Assembly (NCBI GenBank): GCA_949316495.1
Contig: OX439006.1
Location: 48,401,939 to 48,465,938, forward strand
Source: Amphiduros pacificus
Lineage: Eukaryota > Annelida > Polychaeta > Phyllodocida > Hesionidae
Reading direction: 5' to 3'
Length of the DNA: 64,000 nt
Notes under the pieces: model-generated
The model's input: only the letters and a program-made list of their open reading frames with translations
Database searches by the model: none
Told to the model about the DNA's origin: nothing
Shown: in pieces, positions 38,700 through 50,100 of the stretch
Layout of the letters: each line of letters begins with the position of its first letter
Position numbering within the stretch: position 1 is the stretch's first letter
Translations under genes and position numbers: made by a program

Positions 38700-41270
38700 C
38701 TACGTAATAACCACGGATACATGATGAACATCATGAAGAACATCATGGCATGTTACAATCTCACAAATATCATCAAAGACCCAACGTGCTTCAAGGGCAA
38801 CACACCAAGTGTGATTGATCTGTGCATTGTGTCCAAACCAAGATGCTATAGTGGTGCTTTGAATTATAATTGTGGGTTAAGTGACTGGCACAACTTAATT
38901 GCCACTTCCACAAGGATTAGTATACCAAAGCGCAAAGTACAAGTCATAAAATACAGGAGCTACAAAAACTTCATTGAAGGAAGTTTCAAGGATGATGTTA
39001 ACACAATTCCATTCCATGTCACTGATATCTTTGATGATGTTGATGATCAGTTCTGGGCCTACTCCAGGCTTCTTGCAGATGTTGTAGACAGCCATGCCCC
39101 CATAAAGACTAAGTTCATTAAAAAGCCACCTGCTCCACACATGCACAGCTCCTTAAGGAAATCAATATACCAGAAACGTATGACACAGAACAGGTACTGG
39201 AAAATGGGAAAAACAACAAAGAGTTGGAATGAGTACAAAAAGAACAGAAATGACTTTGTTGCTAAGAGCCGGAGATCAGTCTCTGGATATTTTGGGGCCA
39301 ATTGCTCAGATGGTAAGCAGAAAAAATTCTGGAAGACTGTGAGGCCATACATTAGTGACAAAGAGAGTGAAAGGTCAGAGATAGCACTGAAAGATGGTGA
39401 CAATATTGTGAATAACCCAGTGGATGTATGCAACTTGTTCAATGAATTCCTCAGCACCATAGCAGACACAATTGGCATCAATGATGATGTTTCTTCATTG
39501 GACATTGAGCAAATAATCATGAAATACAGTGACCATAAAAGTATAAAGACAATTAGAGAGAAACATGATGGGAACACTTTCTCTCTGCATAAAGTTACCA
39601 TAGATGAGGTGAGGAAAATATTAGTAAACACAGATGCAAATAAAGCCACAGGTTTTGACTTGATACCACCACGTATGATAAAAACAGCTGGCAATGAGCT
39701 AGCCCACTCAATGACCTCACTGATTAACAACATGATAACAACTTGCAAATTTGCAGAACCCTTAAAATGTGCTGAAATCTCACCATGTTATAAAAAGGAT
39801 GACTCACTGGACCGTAAAAATTACCGTCCACTCAGCATATTAACATGTATCTCAAAGGTTACGGAAAGAGTCATTGACAAACAGTCTGGAATATACTTTG
39901 CCAAAATGTGGTCTGAGCATATATCAGCTTACAGGAAAGGGCATAGTACACAAACAATGCTTCTCAAAGCAGTTGAGGACTGGAGAGAAGCCTTAGACCA
40001 AGGAAAGTATGTTGGAATTTTACTAACTGATCTCAGCAAAGCATTCGATGTGCTACCGCATGGATTACTATTGACAAAACTGGACGCTTATGGCTGTGAC
40101 AGGAACTTCCTGCAATTAATGCACAGCTATCTAACAAACAGAAAGCAACGAGTAAAGATTGGCAATGTGAGAAGTGATTGGAAGATCATAACCAAAGGTG
40201 TGCCACAAGGGTCAGTTCTTGGCCCATCACTCTTCAACATGTTCATTAATGACCTTTTCCATGCCATACAACATAGTGACCCATATAACTATGCCGACGA
40301 TAACAGCTTATCCCATGTAAATGAAACATCTCAAGGTCTGAAAAGCAAACTTGAATCTGATGCAGAAGACACCACTGACTGGTTTGAAGACAATGGCATG
40401 AAAACTAATGTTCCAAAGTACCAAGGAATGGTTTTAGGAAACAAAACTGATGCACCAACAGAATTTCATGTGAAAGGAAATGTAATAAAGTGTGAAGAAA
40501 ATGTAAAATTAGTAGGAATAATCTTGGACAAAAAACTCACATTTAACAAGCAAATTGAAACCATATGTCTGAAAGCAGGAAGGCAAACAAGTGCTATAAT
40601 GAGACTCAGCTCACTAATAGAAACAGAAGTGAAGGAAGCAATGTATAAAACATTCATAATGAGCAACTTTAATTACTGTCCGGTTGTGTGGATGCTGTGT
40701 GGAACTGGAAATCTGAAAAAGATGGAAAAAGTGCAATTACGTGCATTAAGATTTGTTTACTGTGATTATGTTTCAACTTATGATGAACTTGTTAAAAGAA
40801 GCAAGCAGCCATCCATATCTATCCATTTAATTCGTACCATGGCAATAGAGGTCTATAAATGTCTTAATGGAATTGCACCAGAATATTTATGTAAACTCTT
40901 TGAAAACCATAACCTGCCATACTCAATGAGAGACAATAGCAAGATTCACCAAAAGAAGTACAAAACGAAAACATATGGCTATAGCTCATTCACCTATATT
41001 GGAGCAAAATTGTGGAATAATATGCCCTGTAAAATAAAGAACTCAATGTCATTGGAACAATTCAGATGCAGCCTTAAATCATGGGAAGACTGTAAATGCA
41101 CCGAATGGGTGTTCTCTAAAAGGTTTTAAAGATTTAAAAAAAAAATGATTTTAATATGTTGTATATACTGTACATATTACCTGTCATGCAATAGCTTTTA
41201 GCTAATGTTTCCTGTTACCCAAATCATGACTTTAAATAAAATTTTTGTATTTGTATTTGTATTTGTATAA
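38700..41270 (+). mobile_element. LINE (CR1/L2 group), 3' half: RT domain and tail
   Basis: This is the reverse-transcriptase part of ORF2 plus the 3' end of a non-LTR retrotransposon. The frame is open upstream of the first ATG to about 38697 and runs to TAA at 41129. It ends with a short 3' UTR, AATAAA at 41235 and a (TATTTG)n tail at about 41244-41268. No endonuclease precedes it on this strand. That part lies on the opposite strand at 41762-42400, and the two cuts fall at nearly the same point of ORF2, just after the GDFN motif. Confidence 0.92.
38721..41129 (+). CDS. LINE ORF2, reverse transcriptase portion
   Basis: Open frame of 802 residues. From the N-terminus it carries the linker typical of these elements (YNLTNIIKDPTCFKGNTPSV), RT motifs KATGFDLIPPRMIK, NYRPLSILTCISK, LLTDLSKAFDVLPHG, GVPQGSVLGPSLFN and the catalytic YADD (near 40293), then the thumb and the C-terminal region with GAKLWNNMP. 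There is no stop across the RT domain, so this half looks young. The enzyme would copy element RNA into DNA at a nicked target, but it lacks its endonuclease on this strand. No RNase H domain is seen. Clade assignment to the CR1/L2 group is from motif style. Confidence 0.93.
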   Translation: MMNIMKNIMACYNLTNIIKDPTCFKGNTPSVIDLCIVSKPRCYSGALNYNCGLSDWHNLIATSTRISIPKRKVQVIKYRSYKNFIEGSFKDDVNTIPFHVTDIFDDVDDQFWAYSRLLADVVDSHAPIKTKFIKKPPAPHMHSSLRKSIYQKRMTQNRYWKMGKTTKSWNEYKKNRNDFVAKSRRSVSGYFGANCSDGKQKKFWKTVRPYISDKESERSEIALKDGDNIVNNPVDVCNLFNEFLSTIADTIGINDDVSSLDIEQIIMKYSDHKSIKTIREKHDGNTFSLHKVTIDEVRKILVNTDANKATGFDLIPPRMIKTAGNELAHSMTSLINNMITTCKFAEPLKCAEISPCYKKDDSLDRKNYRPLSILTCISKVTERVIDKQSGIYFAKMWSEHISAYRKGHSTQTMLLKAVEDWREALDQGKYVGILLTDLSKAFDVLPHGLLLTKLDAYGCDRNFLQLMHSYLTNRKQRVKIGNVRSDWKIITKGVPQGSVLGPSLFNMFINDLFHAIQHSDPYNYADDNSLSHVNETSQGLKSKLESDAEDTTDWFEDNGMKTNVPKYQGMVLGNKTDAPTEFHVKGNVIKCEENVKLVGIILDKKLTFNKQIETICLKAGRQTSAIMRLSSLIETEVKEAMYKTFIMSNFNYCPVVWMLCGTGNLKKMEKVQLRALRFVYCDYVSTYDELVKRSKQPSISIHLIRTMAIEVYKCLNGIAPEYLCKLFENHNLPYSMRDNSKIHQKKYKTKTYGYSSFTYIGAKLWNNMPCKIKNSMSLEQFRCSLKSWEDCKCTEWVFSKRF

Positions 41271-41279
41271 TATATTATT

Positions 41280-41430
41280 GTTTGCCGGCTCAGTTGATTA
41301 AAGTGCAAGTTTATTAGCACCAGTTCAACTCTTCTCGGCATTGAATTCAAGATACGCTTTCTCATGTGAGCTGAGCTTTGTGCCTGAATGTGTTGTCCTT
41401 GTAAATCTGTGACGGCGTGGATTGTCATAT
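41280..41430 (+). mobile_element. Possible tRNA-like SINE head
   Basis: 41287-41345 contains a box A-like ggctcagttgatta and, about 35 bp on, a box B-like agttcaactc, similar in layout to the clearer SINE at 61078. No tail or target duplication is visible. Confidence 0.3.
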
Positions 41431-41761
41431 CAATTACCTACGAAAAGGACCTGATATTTCACTGAGGCAGCACTATATCTGCTACAAGTAGGTCTTGTCA
41501 TAAACTAACTGAAATAATGTTGATTGAATGTGACTTAAAATCCCAAACAAACTAACAATTTACGTGCAGGAGATTTTGATTATTCAACCAACTTTTACAG
41601 CCAAACTGGCTTTTGTGAGTTCACAGTTTGGATTGAGCTTTCACAAATTATTTTGATGCTAACATGAATACATTAGCTGCTCAATCTTTTAATCCCCAAG
41701 ACTGTTCCTCACTCCAATGTTTCGCCTCCAAGTCATGTATATTCGCTTATGGAAAAAAATG

Positions 41762-42400
41762 CTATGGTGTTAAAAGACCTGATAAGGCCATATCAGGATG
41801 ATTAAAGTCCCCTACTATGAGTAAATGACTTGCTTTCATCTCATATACACTATCAAATAGGGCCCTCAAATAGCCATTATTTTCAGTTTTACTGTTTGGT
41901 GATCGGTACACACAGCCAATAACAAGTCTATCTGGTCCTTTCAGCTTCAGAGTGCACCATTTTGACTCCTCAAACATGTCATCACCATTGATTTTAATAG
42001 GACTGGCTTTTAAACTTGACTTTGTGTAAATTATCACTCCTCGCTTGTAGTTATCTCTCAGGTTTGTACAATGGTCATATCCCTCAATATTAAATTCAGA
42101 GTCTTCTGGCAACATACCCCTGTTTTTGTGCAATATCTCCGTCAAACACATAACATCTGGCTGGTGGATGTGAATAAATGCTTTGAGTTCTGAAAGTTTA
42201 TCATGAAATGAGTCTACATTTGAGTATAATACAGTCAGACCAAATTTTGTGTTTTGCAAACTAGCACTGGGTAAAGTGTCTCTGTCACATGGTGTGGTGT
42301 TTGGTGTGGTGTCCTCATGCATATCCGGTGCGGGTGCAGACTGTGTAGTTACCCTTTGCATGCTGTGCCAGTTCACTTCTGGTCTCTGTTGAGTGTTCAC
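41762..42400 (-). CDS. LINE ORF2, N-terminal endonuclease portion (truncated)
   Basis: About 212 residues of an APE-like endonuclease/exonuclease/phosphatase domain, the enzyme that nicks target DNA. Visible motifs are LTVLYSNVDSFHDKLSELKAF, DVMCLTEI, GVIIYTKSS, CVYRSPN and VGDFNHPD. The frame stops a few codons after GDFN, where the element is interrupted. The frame opens right after ORF1's stop without an obvious ATG, so translation would need re-initiation; a later Met (MQRVTTQ) is possible. Confidence 0.9.
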   Translation of the reverse strand: MNTQQRPEVNWHSMQRVTTQSAPAPDMHEDTTPNTTPCDRDTLPSASLQNTKFGLTVLYSNVDSFHDKLSELKAFIHIHQPDVMCLTEILHKNRGMLPEDSEFNIEGYDHCTNLRDNYKRGVIIYTKSSLKASPIKINGDDMFEESKWCTLKLKGPDRLVIGCVYRSPNSKTENNGYLRALFDSVYEMKASHLLIVGDFNHPDMALSGLLTP

Positions 42401-43716
42401 TAGTCCCCCGAAGCATGGTGGACTTCAGCCTGCACCACAACTGGTGGGGCCTGGCCGGGAGGGTGGGGTGTTAAGTCTACATTCCTGGCTGTATTCACGA
42501 CCTTGCCTTTTCTTATAACCCAATTAGCACCATCCCCAGACTTATTGGACTGATCACGTTTATCTTTGAGATTTTTCATCAGAATACCATGCTCTTTCCG
42601 TTGCATGGGTGTACGATCCGGACTTATAAATACTTTCTTGAGCAACTCATCATCGGACTTGGCTAGGTTTTTGGCTTTGCTAATAACATACCATTTACTT
42701 TTCTCTTCTGACAATTTCACTCTCATTGGCCTGGGTGTGCCATCTTCATACTTTTTACCAAGTCGAGTTATTTGGTCAGGTTTAACTTTAATATCCAAGC
42801 CAGTTTCACAAATTTCTGTGAAGAAGACTGAATCATGAGTTTTTCTTGTTTCATTGTCAGAAGAATCACTTTCAGGAATACCATACACTATGAGGTAGGA
42901 CTTCCTCTCTGCTCTGTCCTGCATCTCATTTACTCCCAAGTCTGTCTGACTGCTCAAAGTTTGGATATTTTTCTGTATGTCTCCAATCTGGTCTTTTACT
43001 TGGAAATTCTGAACTATTTCTGCATAAGAAGTTTTGATTTTCTGTTCTGTCTCAACAATCTTGTCATCTGTTTTTGTCAACAGTTGCTTTACCTTTGCTT
43101 CTATTTCTCCTGATACATTATCCAGTTTTTCTAGAATTCTAGTTCCTATGGTATGCACTAAATTGTTCTCCGGATTTTGCATTGTAATTTTGTGATTTTC
43201 TATTGCTTCCCTGGCTAATGAGTCACAAGTGTTACAATACCAGCGAACAGAGGTGTACTTTTGCAGCAGGTTAGCCAGCTTGGTATCAAGCTGCTGACAA
43301 CTTTTGCAGAACCAGCTTTCACAATAATCACAACAGAAAAGCTTGGTTTTGAATTTCTTATCACATGCAGAGCATTGGTTATCTTCTGAATCATGAAGGC
43401 TGTCTGTATCATCAGGAATCTCAACTTTTGCATTTGTCTGGCTCAGAAGTTCACTTCCGATGAATTCAATTTCATTATCTTGGGAATTGGCATTTGATTG
43501 GCTTGCTTTTGCTATTCTGCTAGAGGCTCTGTTTGTGACTGTGCTTGCCTGTCTCCTGTCTGTGTCAGATTTGCCATCACTTACTGAACCTCCCTTGCCT
43601 GATTTATCCTTTTCCTCACCAGATGGCCCTCCCTGAGGTGGGCCATTTTTGCTTGCTTTGCTATTGCCCTTTGAGGGTGATAGTTTCTCCCTAATCTTCT
43701 CAGCTAGCTTTGACAT
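42400..43716 (-). CDS. LINE ORF1 protein with PHD-type zinc finger
   Basis: 438 residues, starting with ATG at 43716. A low-complexity basic/Ser/Gly-rich N-terminus is followed by a PHD-like zinc finger at about residues 112-165 (CSACDKKFKTKLFCCDYCES ... CKSC ... WYCNTC), a coiled-coil-like stretch near 195-265, and an RRM-like region of the L1 ORF1 type (SYLIVYGIPES ... RPMRVKLSEE ... VFISPDRTPMQR). It would bind element RNA as a chaperone. The frame is fully open. Confidence 0.9.
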   Translation of the reverse strand: MSKLAEKIREKLSPSKGNSKASKNGPPQGGPSGEEKDKSGKGGSVSDGKSDTDRRQASTVTNRASSRIAKASQSNANSQDNEIEFIGSELLSQTNAKVEIPDDTDSLHDSEDNQCSACDKKFKTKLFCCDYCESWFCKSCQQLDTKLANLLQKYTSVRWYCNTCDSLAREAIENHKITMQNPENNLVHTIGTRILEKLDNVSGEIEAKVKQLLTKTDDKIVETEQKIKTSYAEIVQNFQVKDQIGDIQKNIQTLSSQTDLGVNEMQDRAERKSYLIVYGIPESDSSDNETRKTHDSVFFTEICETGLDIKVKPDQITRLGKKYEDGTPRPMRVKLSEEKSKWYVISKAKNLAKSDDELLKKVFISPDRTPMQRKEHGILMKNLKDKRDQSNKSGDGANWVIRKGKVVNTARNVDLTPHPPGQAPPVVVQAEVHHASGD

Positions 43717-43990
43717 GATGAATACTCAAGGTCTAACACAGTACTTATCTACTTAAGGTGTTGGCCAGGTGGGAATCCAAGCACAGGTAAATCCACTAAT
43801 CCAGCCAAGTTCCTTGTGACAGTCTGACTGGCAATTTGTTGCCAAGGACAACCGTGTCAACAAAACAAATATTTTGCCCTTTTCCAAAACTAACTTGTCC
43901 ACAAATGTCACTTTTTGGACAAAATTTTTATCCAAAAACATCAGGGTGTGATCACAGAGTATAGTTCTCCATCACTGCACATATTTGAAT

Positions 43991-45869
43991 AGATCCATAG
44001 TCATATTCCTATTAAAAATGGCAAAAATCTCCTCTGCCTTTGTAAGTGTCCTTCTGCCTGTTTTCATGAACGACTGCTTGTTCAGTTACAATATATATTA
44101 AAATATGGACGACGATTCCAGGCTATTTTTGGCTAAGTGCCAAAAATGCAGTGAATTTTGGATGATATTTGGCGTCTAGTATTATTTAAAGGTTTTTATA
44201 ACAGACAATTATTTTCCTTACAAGAAACTAAAAATGTGAATAGTTGTTGTGTTTAGAGAACATTCAGATGCATTGTATATGTGCTTACCAATTCCTATTT
44301 CACCATTTCCTACTTATCCATATAAACAAGTAGCATTTGTTGTGTTCTATTTTCTAGTAATGATTAGGACCTGTGAAATGACATGTGTTTGATCTCCTTG
44401 ATGGTGAAATGATATTCCCATTTTCAACAACCATACATACTGCATGATATTTTCATATTTCATGATAATGGATTGGATTATTTTCCTCTATTTTGCAGGT
44501 AAATTTATTTATTTAGAATTATCCATCCATTACTTGTGGGTTATATTTTCCCAAAAAATTGTTGATATGAATATGATCTATAAGGTAGTATATATATGTA
44601 CAGATCTGGACGAACGCGCCACGGACAATGTATCTGTGGATTATCATTGTAGGACCATTAACTGAAATAGAAGCCTGTGGATCATTCATTTTCATTATCA
44701 CACAGACAAAACACCAACCACAGTCTTGAATAATCTGTCATGAAATACCAGTTGGAATGAAACACAACTCAGTGGGAGATATCAACCTTTATCGATCATA
44801 CAGTACATGCACCTCTTATCGAATCCCGGACCTAAGAGGATGAAGCATGATCTGTTAATGGTATTTATGGGTGTTGGTAGTGAGTGTCCTCTGGTGGCAG
44901 ATTTTCTGAGGGAACTACTTTCTTTTTAGGCCAAAATGGAAAGTTTTCAAAAAAGTATAGATTAGGAGGATATTCAACTGGAGACAAGACTTGTATACTT
45001 TTATTATGGATTTGAAATAAAAAAATGTCCAAGTCATCAGGATGTTTATGGAACACCATTTCGATTTTTCAAAATTAATAGTTTATTTTTTCGATATCTT
45101 AATAATAATTATAACAATTACAATAGACTTCAACTATTGGAATTTGGTTCATTACAAATATAAACACTTAATTTTACCTTTCACATAGAATTTCTATAAT
45201 ATTTAACAGGAAGGAAAAAGTTAAAGTTTAAAATGATTTTTAAGGTTCTTTAAGTATTTAAGAAATAAGAGGATATGCTATCAGACTTTACTCTTTGGTA
45301 TTTAACAATAAAATGTCAACAGTGGTAAGATAATCCAGAGAAGGGACAAATTTTTGAAATCTCAGATATGGGTCTATGGTTTACAGAAATATTGAAACTG
45401 GAACCAGAACGACCATACCGCATTTCATAAAGAGAGATATGTTCAAAATATTACAAATTAACATGTCGAAAAATAAACCAAAATGATAAAAAAAAATGCT
45501 TATACGTTTTACATGATAAACAGCTGTATATAGCTTGGTTATTTTTTTGTTTGGACAGCATAATGTTTTTCACAGCCACTTTGGTGTGTTCGCACGGGCC
45601 CCAGTTCAACCGTGGCATGTATGGCCGTGACAGAAAATTCTGTCCTCCAGTTTTGTTCTCCAGTTCGACCGTGGCTATGTCGGCCTTTAAATAAACGTCA
45701 CCGTTTGAAACTCAGAAATCTCCTTTGAGAAGGCTATTCAACAAGATAAAATAGAGTAGATAATTTAATCGATCAAGCACAAAATAAGTGATGGTTGAAC
45801 AGCACATGGGAGGGGTCTGCTGGAAACAGCTAGTCAGTATTTAATGGAGTAAATGTGATTTGATACCAG
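43991..45869. other. Intergenic or intron, nothing recognised
   Basis: No gene is supported. 44865-45059 on the minus strand has an open frame with protein-like text (FFENFPFWPKKKVVPSENLP), but I know no family for it. 45600-45690 holds two diverged copies of ccagttc(a/g)accgtggc. Some of this should be intron of the gene whose last two exons follow, if that gene extends left. Confidence 0.4.
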
Positions 45870-46101
45870 GGTGTACAGATGAGGCCTCCACCTCGGCGTG
45901 CGCCATCAGCATTCAACACCACCTACTGGGGACCGGTGAGCATTATGAAGCCCACAATGCATGGCGGCAAGGCGACGAAAAGCTGGACTGGTACGGAGCA
46001 GAACCCGGCCAGTGGTGGTACAACGGTTTGCCACCAGAGGGCACTCCCGCGGTCTGGACCACTAATGACCCAGAAAGTGTTGCATTCCAACAGCTGAACA
46101 G
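45870..46101 (+). CDS. Unidentified cysteine-containing protein, penultimate exon
   Basis: A phase-matched exon ending AACAG|GTTACT that joins in frame to the next exon (…QQLN-R-YGDH). Residues visible are CTDEASTSACAISIQHHLLG, GEHYEAHNAWRQGDEKLDWY, GAEPGQWW and GTPAVWTTNDPESVAFQQLN. It is rich in Trp, Gly and acidic residues and looks like part of a secreted or carbohydrate-binding-type module. The acceptor is weak (gataccag, or gtgtacag nine bases on). No catalytic domain is seen to the left, and a link to invertebrate amylase C-terminal extensions is only a guess. Confidence 0.6.
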
Positions 46102-46448
46102 GTTACTCTTTAAACGTTATTCATTTTAATCATGCATAGTTAAGTCATAATTTGACATAGACATTTCTATTTCAAAATTCATTATCTGAGACGTCAAAAT
46201 GATACCCTTTTCACACCAGTTAATGTCTATTTATTCAATAAGTTATCAGAGCTATGTCATCATACCTCATGCCTAATAACCTCATGCCTAATAATTCAGT
46301 GCACAATTATGAATATAATGATACATGTTTGACCCTTTTATTGACAAACCTCTTTACCTTTTTTCAATGCCCCTAATGGCCCCCATGCATTGTTTGAAAT
46401 GTCTTTGTCAATGTACCCCATGATTGCTATTGTTATATAATGTTTAAG

Positions 46449-46692
46449 ATATGGAGACCACATGTGGATGGTGGATGTAGATATGGACTGTGAAGAGTGT
46501 GAAGGAGGATGGTTTGAGGTGAAGGCCCTCATCCCCACTTCCGGTTGGGAACAAGACATCATTCAGGATGAGCAGTGTGTAGGAGAGGTCGCAGGTTCCA
46601 CCCCGTATACATCAACCAATCACATGGGGCGGTGTGGATACGTCAACGTATTTGTCTTCAATGATGGTGGATGCACAATAAATCATTTGTGA
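46449..46692 (+). CDS. Unidentified cysteine-rich protein, last exon
   Basis: The exon begins after aatgtttaag and ends at TGA 46690-46692. It encodes YGDHMWMVDVDMDCEECEGG, WFEVKALIPTSGWEQDIIQD, EQCVGEV, then GRCGYVNVFVFNDGGC near the end. The evenly spaced cysteines suggest disulfides and a secreted protein. The gene converges on PhyH copy 1 (stop at 47128), 435 bp apart. It is duplicated in unit 2, where the last part is lost. I do not recognise the family. Confidence 0.7.
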
Positions 46693-47127
46693 TTTCTTTA
46701 GATGATTACTCTTATTTAATAACTGGTCCAATAAAATGCAATCTACTATTCTATTCAATAATGTAGTGACTAGTGGTAACCAAGTTGTGAAAGTATTAAT
46801 AATAGTGACAATTTTATATGTGCACAAGCCTATATGAGTTAGACATAAATCATAATCACTAAAACCATTAAAAATTTCAATCTAGTATTTCAGTCTATTA
46901 AGTATAGATTTATACTATTTGTATAGAAACAGTGTTACTCTATCACATCAATCTCAACAGTTATATTACACTAAAATATCATGTTGCACTGGTTCCTGGT
47001 TCTTTTAAGGCTGGATATATAGAGTTCAGATAAGAAAAATCATCTCATATTTCCATCTCTATCAAAGTTCAGATTTTAACAATACTCAGAAGGTGTCCTG
47101 TAAGTTCAGTATCTAAGATATGTCATC

Positions 47128-50100
47128 TCAGTAGTAGTTATGTTCCATTACTTTAGCAACAAGTTGTTTTTCAAGGGTCTTGTTATTAGGATTTATGTAG
47201 TCTTTGTTGGTCATATCGGTGAAGTTAGTGCACTCCATAATAGCAGAGTTAGGAACCTGTGGAAATAACCAGAAATAGTTCTAACACTTCTATTGATACC
47301 AGCAGAAAATCTAATAATCATATCTATTGTAAAATATAGGACATTAACCTTAAAGCTATGCTGTCATTGTTTTTATGTAATGTTTCTAAAAATTGCTTCA
47401 CAAATGAGTAAACTTGAGTAGATGTCGAAATCAAAATGCACGATACATGAATATATAGAATTAAATCCATGAAAATACATTTTCCCACAAATTGCTAAGG
47501 ATTGACAGAATGAGAGAAAAATTCTCCCCATCAGTGCAAAAATAACAACGAAAATCATACTGAAAAATAGAAAAAACCACAATAATCATATTGATTTAAG
47601 AAATAATATAGTATTTATATCAAAATAAATAAATTGCAACAGAATTTTGAGAGTTTGAAGATCGTTTTTACAAGAAATCACAATAAAATAAAGACAGATA
47701 CATGACAACACCACCTGAAGCCTTTTGGTGAGTCGGTGTGAGTTTAGTGGCTTGACAGTACTCACCTTGTGCAGAGGAGTGTAGTTTGGGTGGTGGTGTT
47801 TGATGATGGGGTCATTGTCTGCCTGGTTGTAGGCCAGCAGCAATGCCCAACGTCTCATGGCACTGTGATTCTGGTTGCTCTTATGCAGGACATTGCAGTG
47901 GAAAAAAATACAGTCTCCTGAAATTTAAGGTAGTTTAATTTGACCCAGAACCACCTGATAATGAATTATTGCAAATTGAATGTCTTTTAATAATGGTAGA
48001 CAGACCAACTACAAAAGATTTAATTACATTTTAGTAAAATGTTTTGTTGCTGAAACATAATCTCTGATGGAGATCATGACGCCAATTCGTCTTGTGAAAT
48101 TTAATATTAGGTTGCAAATAGGAAAATACATTATTTATAAAATGCTGATATTGATATCTAATGCTTCAGCTCCATGTGACCTCAGAATTAACGTTTATCT
48201 TGGCCTATTTATTGGTTTGAATTACAATCTGGTATTTTGATAAAAACAACAAATCCTCCCAATACTAAAGAAAATCAAACATAATGATTGTTAAAAGAAA
48301 AAATGACTGAACAAGATATACCAGGTTCCATTTCAGCATGTACATGGTCAAAGTGATTGCAGAGGTCATCAATCCTGGTCTGGTCTGCAACAGTCTGCCC
48401 ATACTGCATGGCATGCTCTATCCTTCCACATCTATGGGTACCCTTTATCACCTGCAGCAAGTTAAACACAATGTCATAAGAACTCATTATTATTTCAATT
48501 CAAGTTCTTTTATGAAGGAATTCCAATTCAATCAGTTTCATCAAAATCAGTTCAGCTTTTAAAGAAGATTGTACAATTAACAAAACATAAATAATTAACA
48601 ATTCCTTTTGTACAATGTATATCACGTCTCTTCAGGAAGTAGCCTGCCACTGAAAATCAATGCCCTACTCCTTGTTCATAAAGTGACATGCCACCTTTCT
48701 CTTGCAGCTCAATATAACTTTAAACTGAAAATTCGATGATGTTAAAAGAATAAAAACAGACCTCCAAACATCCATTTTCCTTGACCGATCTGTCCAATGC
48801 TATGGATACTGTCAACATGTCTGGTTTAAGACACCCATTTTTGTACCAATACCTGCCGACATCATTGAAATATGGTAGATATAACAGATAATTTTTTGGT
48901 AATAATAACTGCCAACAACATTGAACTATAACTGTTACAGTTACAGTAGTAACAGGGATTAAATAGTCAGTGCATACCCATAGTCCTGGTGCCACAAGTG
49001 TGCCCCGCCTGTATGGGCTTCCTTCATTACCAGCTTAGAGTGATAATGATAAACTTCATCACCCAGCAGCTGAAATCAGAAAAGTGCCATAGTCCTCCAT
49101 CAACAGAGTTATCACTGCTACAACACAAAATCAAACAACGTAAACATTCTTCAAGAATGCTTATACAAATCATTTAGCTTTTTCTCATGGTTTGAAACGA
49201 CTTCTTTTTAGCATCCATGCATGGTTTCTTTAGTAGGTTATATTAACTGCTCACAGTCTCCACTGTGTCGACGATCTTCTGACATCTTGCCACCATTCCT
49301 GTGATATCAGTTCCAGGATGGTTCCACAGAAGCAGGCGACTCGCCCTACCTTTTCCATCTGTTTTCTGTTTCAATGTGAAAGATATCGTAGCATTATTGA
49401 AATATGAAGAGCAATTATAAAATTAATATTGCTGTCCGTCCTTTGGGCTGTAACAGTCTATACCCTGTGATTTTTCCGAATTTTATATGTCAGTCTACCT
49501 CCTGTGTTGTGGTTTGCAACTGGTGGTTGTCTGTATCATGTGAATGTGTGTCCTGTGATAGTCTGCCTGCTGTAGTTGCCAATCTCCGATGATAGTCTGT
49601 CTCCTATGATAGTCTGTCTCCTGGGAAAATGTCTCCTGGGAAAATGTCTTCTGTCATAGTCTGTTCCATCTGTGGTAGTTTGGCAGCCCCTTTTGTTGTA
49701 GTCTACCTGCTCAGTGGCAGTCTGTCCTTTTAGTGGCAGTCTGTCTCCTTAGTGGCAGTCTGTCTCCTTAGTGGAAGTCTGTCTCCTTAGTGGAAGTCTG
49801 TCTCCTCAGTGGCAGTTTGACTCCTTAGTGGCAGTCTGTCTCCTTAGTGGCAGTTTGTCTCCTTAGTGGCAGTCTGTCTCCTCAGTGGCAGTCTGTCTCC
49901 TCAGTGGCAGTCTGTCTCCTCAGTGGCAGTCTGTCTCCTTAGTGGCAGTCTGTCTCCTTAGTGGCAGTCTGTCTCCTCAGTGGCAGTTTGTCTCCTTAGT
50001 GGCAGTCTGTCTCCTTAGTGGAAGACTGTCTCCTCAGTGGCAGTCCATTTCCTGTATTCTCCTATGGTTGTTAGACCCTTTTGTTGCATTTATCGTCATT

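Larger units (their letters stand above)
41762..43990 (-). mobile_element. LINE (CR1/L2 group), 5' half: 5' UTR, ORF1, start of ORF2
   Basis: Reading on the minus strand: a 5' UTR of up to about 250 bp, ORF1 (43716-42400), then the endonuclease start of ORF2 (about 42400-41762). ORF2 is lost just after GDFNHPD. It points toward the 3' half at 38.7-41.27 kb. The sequence at the cut contains a near-palindrome (cctgataaggccatatcagg, 41778-41797). Confidence 0.9.

Noticed and set aside
38721-43716. Twin-priming 5' inversion as the origin of the split LINE
   Set aside because: Twin priming places the inverted 5' part upstream of the 3' part; here the halves converge on each other, which needs a later inversion or two insertions.
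44865-45059. Minus-strand frame with protein-like text
   Set aside because: No splice context and no family; it may be chance or an unlisted repeat.
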